This document shows positions 57,545-64,000 of a stretch of 64,000 bases of DNA, piece after piece. Each line of letters opens with the position of its first letter. Position 1 is the stretch's first letter. Location of the stretch: contig NC_087063.1 in assembly GCF_963678635.1 (NCBI RefSeq), positions 15,507,006-15,571,005 of the forward strand. Direction: 5' to 3'. The notes under the pieces are model-generated. The model had not been told where the DNA came from and did no database searches. It worked only from the letters and a program-made list of their open reading frames with translations. Position numbers and translations under genes: made by a program. The stretch is from Symsagittifera roscoffensis. Taxonomy: Eukaryota; Xenacoelomorpha; Acoela; Convolutidae.

Positions 57545-58135
57545 TTAACCGTGGTGGCCTCACATGCACAAGGACATAGTGAATCTCGCGGAAGAATGCC
57601 GTAGTTGCAATATCTGATTTTAGAAATGCATCGAGGGCACTACCACTGCTTACGAAGTCGGGTTAGAAACTCCAGTTAGATTACGCGGGTCCAATAGAAA
57701 TTCCTAACGGAAAAAATCTACTTGCTCGTAGCTATCGATAGACTCTCGAAATTTCCGTCAGTAAATGTAATAAATTCAACGAAAGGAAAGACTAGAGTGA
57801 AATTATTGCGAATTTATTTTGAAACACATGGCATCCCGGAAAGGATTCATGCAGAGACGCCGCAAAGAACGACATACGACGAATTGCGGATGCAGCTGGA
57901 CAGACAGAAGACTACGGTAAAAAATGATCTACGAAGGAAAGAAACGATCTACTCCTGGGAGAGACGATTCAATGAAAACAAGGAGGAGGAGAACTCGCCC
58001 TCGCCAAAAAATACGATTCTTCAGAAAGACGGCCTCAGAAAAAGCGGCAAGGAACTCACGAAATCGTTAAAAGGAAAAATAGTGACCGAGACAGGGTCGA
58101 CAGTGAACACAGCCGGAGGCTCGATCTACCGGTAA
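57545..58135 (+). pseudogene. Integrase remnant
   Basis: 57553-57612 encodes WWPHMHKDIVNLAEECRSCN, the second half of the HHCC zinc finger. LDYAGPIEIP follows at about 57678, with the first catalytic Asp, then AIDRLSKFP and YFETHGIPERI (typical core strands). The frame then departs from the family. The tail, 58136-59080, is highly charged and broken. Confidence 0.7.
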
Positions 58136-59166
58136 TTGCATTTTGCAGAAGCAATGATCCATCTGCAACCAGAACAGACGCTAGGTTCGAGTAAGGACCC
58201 ATCAGCGGAGAAACGGAAAAAACTCCATAGATCAGTTCACCTGAGAAGCTGGAGGAGAGCGACTGGGACGAGGAACTGCAACGGCAGGCGAAGCAGGTTG
58301 TTTCGTCGTTCCCCGAGAAACGATTCAGACAAAGCCAACAAATTTTTATCTATTATCAACCATAAAGAAGCTGGGGGTACTTAAACTCGCGTTCAAGTGG
58401 GCCAAACCAAACAAAGGAGGACCGGGATCGTCAAGCGCACCGAAAAACAAAGAAGAGGTAGTTTTGAAAAAGGCTGAAAAGAAAAAGTAGACGGCGCAGG
58501 ACGACAAAAATGAAAAAGCTGCATAGGGAGCCAGACAAACCGACACGAAAGAAAGGGGTACAGCTAAGAAAGCGCAATCCAGTTCAGCATACCCGGAAAC
58601 AGCAGGAAGGGAAACTGAAGAAAGTGGATCTGTCCACTAAACCGGAAGACCTCTTGAGGAGAAAGAGATGAACGCGGGAGACGGAGATGAACAATCCGCG
58701 AGAGAAAGAGATGAACGATTCGATCCCCTATCGGACGAATCCAGCATGGAAGACACCGGGGTCGAGAGGAGCTCCCGACAAACGAAGAGTAAAGAAGCCC
58801 AACGTTTTGGTGACCCAGTCAATCATTCCATTGAAAAAATATTGCAAGAAAAATTTTCAGGGGCGCTTCTAAACGTTATAGCAGATTATTAACGTACTTC
58901 AAGACACGGAATGACAGACCAATTAAAACGCGACTGGGGCTCCTGGAAAGACACCTATTCAGACGAAAGCTCGGATATGCCACTCTAGAAGAAGGAGTAA
59001 ACTGGAATCCCAGCTGGAAAATAGAACTGCATAAAGATGGAAAAAAAAACCAATTAAAGTTTTGCAATTGAATTGAAACAAACTGTTAAACATAGATTAA
59101 AAACTCCTATTGTTAATATGAAATTAATTTCATAAATGAAGAAAAGTTTTGTCACTCGAAGGGGTA

Positions 59167-59404
59167 TGTCAATCTGCTACTGAAATAGCAATAACGTGAT
59201 GTAACCTTCACTGAACTGTCCCATTTATATTATATCATTGTCCAAGATCACTGTAACTTAAACCTTTGGTACACCGCTGAGTTGATTGGACTAACATAAA
59301 TCTCAGCGGTTCTCACAGAGAAAATTATTTTCATTCAAATAACCATTTGTTTTTTTGGAATTATAAATAAATTTTCCATAACGATAGCCTCGTATGATAT
59401 TACA
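59167..59404 (+). repeat. 3' LTR
   Basis: Starts TGTCAATCTGCTACTG and ends TATTACA, followed by the target duplication CTCTG. Confidence 0.85.
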
Positions 59405-59409
59405 CTCTG

Positions 59410-59525
59410 GAATTACATTTTACCATACATTTCATAACAGAAAAGCTGTGAAAACACCAAAAGCAATTTTTTTATTGAGAATTTGTATGACATTTTTCCT
59501 TTTTCTATGAAATGTAAGACAGCCA
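59410..59525. repeat. Hairpin-family copy right of the LTR element
   Basis: CATACATTTCATAACAGAAA and TTTTTCTATGAAATGTAAGA form inverted arms. Confidence 0.5.
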
Positions 59526-60160
59526 ATTTTTCCACTAAAAAGTATAAAAAATTGTTTTGAAATTTTGTGATTCATCCAATAACAAAATAACCAAGGATTT
59601 TTATCACAGCAAAATCAGAGTGTAAGTGACATTTACCGATGTTTATGTTAGCCATGTGTTTTAGTATTATCCTTTTCAGCCAGAAGTACAGATGATAACC
59701 GTAACTTTTTGTGTATGCTACAAAATTTTATTGGTTGAGAAAAAAATGCCTGATTTTGGAAAATTAAAGTTTCTCTTACCAAAAAAAAGTAATGGTAAAT
59801 ATAGTTTGCTTGTGATTTTTTTTGATTTTTTTTGGTAAAAAAACTCAATCTGGTTTACGTTATGGACACAAAACATTAAAATTTGAGTGCAAAATTTTTG
59901 TTCATAAATTGTATATTTAAGCACAGAAGCAAGTTTGCAATAGAAATCGCTAAAAAAAATTTTACCTGATATGTAACCAAAGAAATTCCAGGAAAAAGAT
60001 ATATCATACAAATTTCATATTTGAGTTTGAATGCTGAACCTTTTTCTTGTTCAAGTTTTTTGGTACCAATTTTGCTCTCATGTAATCATTGATGCCACTA
60101 AAATGTGTTACTAGTGTTGTTTTAGGTACAAAGGAATTCAAAAAATTTTTGATTTAAAAA
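59526..60160. other. AT-rich spacer
   Basis: No gene or repeat recognised. Confidence 0.45.
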
Positions 60161-60829
60161 ATGCGCATCATACACTTTTTTAGAATTAATACGGTTTGAT
60201 AAACACTTTTCAATAGACTCCATAAGTGAAAAATAAGCTTTTTTCTTGTATGGACTTCTAACCGGGTACGTACCGGCTTAGACATTTTGAGAGAGCAAAT
60301 GCTTTTTTTCCGTTCTCTTCGTGTATCTCCACTTGACCTGTTACACAAACAGTCTACTGAATGCTTCCTCAATAATTATACAAATCAAAAATGTGATTTT
60401 TGCTTTGACTTGCAGATAATTGTTCTGATAAACTCATTAAATAGTTTCAGGGGTGAAATGGAACCCTAACTGAATTCACAGGGCACTGATTATTGGATCA
60501 TCTTTGCACTATTCTTGGTATTTCTGCATTTTCCTGCCACATTTCCGGCTCTCTCTGAACTGTACACAATGTCGACACCAAGGCTTCTCATGATACCCGA
60601 TGCCTTCTGAAAACTAGCTTCAGAGGAAAAAGATAAGTACTATCTTCAGATACCCAATCTTGTAAATGTCCTAATGACGTCACCGAATAGACTTGATTTT
60701 TGTTTGAAGTTTTTTAGCTGATTTCATTACAAGGGATCTCCCCAAAGACGTCACAATTTATTCTCACCGGGAGTCTTTCTGCATAGAAAAACTCTCAGTA
60801 ATCAGAAATCATAATGAGGCTGAGCTCAA

Positions 60830-61680
60830 ATCAGTCACTTTCCGGAATGGCACTAACTCCTTGACAAGATAACTCCACAAATCAGTCAAGGAACTGTTTG
60901 AAAAGTTTTTGCGCCCATTTACGAAATAGAGCACAAGTTCAGGCCTGGATATCTTAACATTTGTCAAGTTCCCCCTGTTAAACCAAGACCTGGCTCGATA
61001 AGTGGCAGAAGACTAAATGAGATCAACAACCTTCTTGCAAACAAATTTAAGAAAAAGTCAAATCAAATTGTACTAATTTACGCCAATGATACAACACTGC
61101 TAAGTTTCCATTCAAAACCGATTTTCTCAACACAAATAAATGAATCCAGTTTCAACAGAAAACTCTCATATTTTCATTTACACCAATTAGTGATAACTGT
61201 AGACAAAATGCGGTTCATAATTTTTCCTGCGCCCTCAAAAAAGAAACTCAACTCATAGGAAATTGCAGGCTGCAAGAAAGAAAATACAAAGTTTGAATCC
61301 ATCAAGTTTCTCGGTGTAAACATAGATGCATGTTTAACGAATGAAAAAAACTAACAAAGTGAAAATGTTACAGAAGATAGCTAATGCAATTCAAACAACC
61401 AATTGAATAATAGACGAAAATTCTCTACAAACAAGAATCTTTTTACTCAATAGCCTTGTTTTAAGCCATTTTTTATTATCCATGCATGCTTTTGAATGGT
61501 TGTATTGAAGAAAATCTAGTCAAGCTGGAAAAACAAAAAACATGGGATATACGGATTGTCATGAAAATAAACATGAGAGATTCTGTCACACATGAGGGGG
61601 AAAACAAAGAATTTCCCCTGCTATAGATATAAGCAAATACAGATCTACACAATATCCTCAAAAATTAAGCCAAAACAGAA
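60830..61680 (+). pseudogene. Decayed non-LTR retrotransposon (LINE) reverse transcriptase
   Basis: Pieces in order: TFRNGTNSLTRQLHKS-like sequence at about 60840; IVLIYANDTTLLSFHSK at about 61065, the FADD box (here ANDT, so an Asp is lost); VDKMRFIIFPAPSKKKLNS at about 61200; KFLGVNIDACLTNEK at about 61305; and LEKQKTWDIRIVMK-like sequence at about 61525. This order is typical of Jockey/CR1-type reverse transcriptases. Stops and frameshifts are many. I did not find an endonuclease domain or 3' tail. Confidence 0.7.
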
Positions 61681-61699
61681 TTAGAGCATATTTAGCTGC

Positions 61700-62675
61700 T
61701 TGCAGTTTTCAATTTTCCTGCCAGGATTGTGTAAAGTCGAACGACTTTGCAGGTCTTCCTATTTACATCAATAAAAAATTTTAACCTGGTAATTCACAAA
61801 ATCATCTGCATGAAGAAAACCTGTGCGCTATCATAAAAGTTAAATAAATAATGCAAGCTAGAGAATAAAGTGTAATGCATATTGCATAACGAGGATAGAC
61901 TCTACCAACACCCAATTTTCCGCATTAATTCTTATATTCAGTGACTGACGAAACGTTCTTTTTTTATTCGTGTATTTAAAAATAAGGTACACTTGTTCCA
62001 TCCACAATCCGTTTTGTAACTGCAAAAACTCATGCAACAATATAGTGTTTTTCTCAAACAAAAACTTGCAAGTTTAATGTGTTTGGTTCTTTTTCTCCAA
62101 GCAAAATACGACATTTTGACTAGCAATTTTCGAAGATTTTTTTCTACGGCCTGAAAGAAGTTTGTATTGAAACGTTTTGGAAAACTAAAATTTGAAATAG
62201 CGTATTTAATCACAAGTTCAATAATTGTGATTTTATCTCCAGACAGAACAGTTTTTTTGCTCGGATTTCTCATACGTTTTCGAAATTGAAAATTGAGAAA
62301 TACGTTTTCGAAAGTCTTGGAATCAAGTTTTAAAAAAATATTCTGTGATTTGTTTAACAAAAATGCGGTGGTTTTCACGTTATGTAGCTGCCCAATTTGA
62401 GAAAGTTAATACGAGGTTCTATTTAGTTGTCTACAAAACTGGTCTCTGTTTTGAAGAAAACTATAAAAACCGGGAGGTCTCGACGCGTATTGGTCAAACT
62501 TGATTTAAATTAGGCAAATTTTAATGAGAGCAAAAGTTCTAAACTGTTTTAGAATTTCAACAGAAATTGATTTTACGCAATTTTTTTTACCTATATTGGA
62601 GCAAAATTTCTCCGCAGAAAAGAAAGTGATGAAATTTAAATAATGATATACCAAAACGCAAACAGATGCCTCAAT
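61700..62675. other. AT-rich stretch; one long minus-strand frame
   Basis: A 146-codon open frame on the minus strand (62378-61938) is Lys/Phe-rich, has an ATG, and lacks any motif. In such AT-rich DNA I do not consider it a supported gene. Confidence 0.35.
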
Positions 62676-62920
62676 TCTATGACGGATTGAATCTCCGATT
62701 CTGCGTTAATAGCGCAAACTATGTCGCGCGTTATTGCTCCCAAATTGCCAAAATTGTCAATCAATAAACCTCCATAACCTTTCAAACACTGATCACAGAT
62801 GAATTATTATTTTTTAGATTTGTGCTGAAGACTATAATACCTTTTGAATAATGTAAAAAATTTCATCCAAAATTGCTCAAAATGTTTCAGAAAAATTGCT
62901 CTAAAAAACCGCCCGAGTTT
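62676..62920. repeat. Partial copy of the foldback element
   Basis: Matches 42230-42450: GCGTTAATAGCGCAAACTAT, CGCGCGTTATTGCTCCCAAA, and AATACCTTTTGAATAATGTA appear in the same order. Confidence 0.75.
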
Positions 62921-63935
62921 AAATATTTCTTTAATTTCTTCGAAATATGGAACAAAAAACAAAAACTAATTGTTTGTCTGGTAAATTTTTGAGCAAATTT
63001 ATGTTTTTCTTTTAAAACCAAATTTTAGAAAATTTTTGTTTTAAATCATAACCCATTTGTATGTGCAATCGGTTAACATAATTCTTTTTATATGTATTGG
63101 CGATAAAAATAGGGGATTGACGATCGAAATATAATTTTTTAGAAAAAAATTTTGTTGCCATCGATAAAGAAATTGACTCTTGGCTTCAAATTTAAAAACA
63201 TTCTGTCTACGATCCTTTTGCGACAAAATTTGTGGGTTAGAAATTTTTCAAACTGGCCATAATCTTGAATTAACTTATACACATTTTGATTTAGTCGACT
63301 CGAAATATCTAAGGACAGCAAAGTATCCCGCATTCAAGATCATTAGGCAAGCTCATTAGTTCTACTCAGCGCATAAACCTACTATTTGATATTGACAGTT
63401 TGGGGAAAGCAATAAAAAACAATGTTTAAAATTATGAAATTTATACTTCGTCAATATAATTTCTTCACCAAAAACTATTTCAAACCATTTGATGGCAGGC
63501 AAAGATCAGTTTTTCGTACGTGTAATATATCTGACTTAATTTTAAAATCTTCAGGTTAAAAAACTTTGTGCTAGATCATTTACGGATGAAAGTCACTTTT
63601 CCCATTTTATGGGTCTGATTTTTTCACCTTGGTACCTAAAAATAACCACCTAAATCAACGGTAACGCCTGCGCAGATTTTGAAAACACTTATATGCCCGA
63701 GTTTTTTTAATAACATGCGATGCAAATTAATGAATCCAGCAAAATAATTCAGAACTAAATTAAGACAAGGTAATTTGACTGAACATTGCATTTAAAAAAC
63801 GCAAATTATGCGGTTTATTAATAGACGTAGAGAGCCATAGAAAAACATGGAAAACTTAAATATCGAGGATATTAAACGTAACGATAGAAAAATTATAGCT
63901 TGAAGAAACATAATGAAAAAACAAGGTTGGAAAAC
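62921..63935. other. AT-rich spacer
   Basis: No gene or repeat recognised. Confidence 0.45.
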
Positions 63936-63939
63936 GAGG

Positions 63940-64000
63940 TTTCTCGTATCAGGGTAAAGCCCTTGAATGTTTTGGCTACCTTGTAGGTAAATGCAGTAAG
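63940..64000. repeat. Start of another foldback copy, cut by the window end
   Basis: TTCTCGTATCAGGGTAAAGC followed by CCTTGAATGTTTTGGCTACC matches the outer arm at 41985-42055. Confidence 0.65.

Larger units (their letters stand above)
53328..59404 (+). mobile_element. Full-length, inactive Ty3/gypsy-like LTR retrotransposon
   Basis: The 6.1-kb element is bounded by LTRs of about 240 bp starting TGT and ending CA, with exact 5-bp target duplications CTCTG at 53323-53327 and 59405-59409. The order is gag zinc knuckle, protease, reverse transcriptase, integrase, the Ty3/gypsy order. A short purine tract (GAAGGGG) lies just before the 3' LTR. Stops and frameshifts break every domain, and the LTRs differ at many positions, so the insertion is old. 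The plus strand is conspicuously A/G-rich compared with its surroundings. Only the internal domains listed separately are supported; an envelope gene was not recognised. Confidence 0.9.

Noticed and set aside
61938-62378. 146-codon minus-strand ORF as a gene
   Set aside because: Lys/Phe-rich in very AT-rich DNA, with no motif, no neighbour support and no splice context.

Overview
The window is nuclear DNA from an animal, most likely an invertebrate. It is AT-rich and full of dispersed repeats, foldback elements and microsatellites. Coding pieces are short and carry GT..AG splice signals, and the recognisable domains are metazoan (PR-Set7/SETD8-like SET, KDM7/PHF8-like JmjC, Artemis/SNM1 nuclease, BRCT, RING). 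There is no operon structure and no prokaryotic-style gene packing. I cannot name the species. Most recognisable genes are broken by in-frame stops or frameshifts, so much of the window reads as a graveyard of duplicated genes mixed with transposon remains.

Layout. 0.9-3.4 kb: a proline-rich coding segment plus a phase 1-1 exon, present about three times in tandem and increasingly broken. 4.2-4.7 kb: the C-terminal part of a SET domain. 5.5-15.0 kb: a large direct tandem duplication (about 5.4 and 4.15 kb). It holds the 3' half of an unrecognised minus-strand gene with a BRCT-like segment, remains of a Ty3/gypsy pol gene, and several dispersed repeats. The 5' half of the parent gene lies only at 15.0-16.7 kb. 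17.5-18.5 kb: minisatellite and palindromes. 18.6-19.4 kb: a duplicated exon-like block. 19.9-21.6 kb: Thr/Pro-rich repeats, then a JmjC gene with three in-frame stops. 22.3-23.0 kb: a RING finger ORF and an acidic tail. 23.1-24.0 kb: a tandem array of about 200-bp exon+intron units. 24.8-26.0 kb: an Artemis-like pseudogene. 26.3-27.1 kb: minisatellites.

27-51 kb is mostly gene-poor AT-rich DNA. It holds two diverged copies of a roughly 2-kb dispersed repeat, two hAT-type MITEs, a 0.9-kb foldback element, several hairpins, (CT)n and (AC)n tracts and a tRNA-derived SINE. 51.9-53.2 kb: a phase-consistent three-exon gene for a small secreted Thr/Ser-rich protein, the best intact gene here. 53.3-59.4 kb: a complete but dead LTR retrotransposon with matching 5-bp target duplications. 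60.8-61.7 kb: a decayed LINE reverse transcriptase. More foldback-family copies lie at 62.7-62.9 kb and at the window end.

The genes do not form a pathway that can be read from the sequence. What links them is repeated local duplication: whole gene halves, single exons, exon+intron units and a promoter with its first exon. Decay and transposon insertion follow. All coding calls rest on reading frames, splice signals and motif recognition by eye. No database search was possible.
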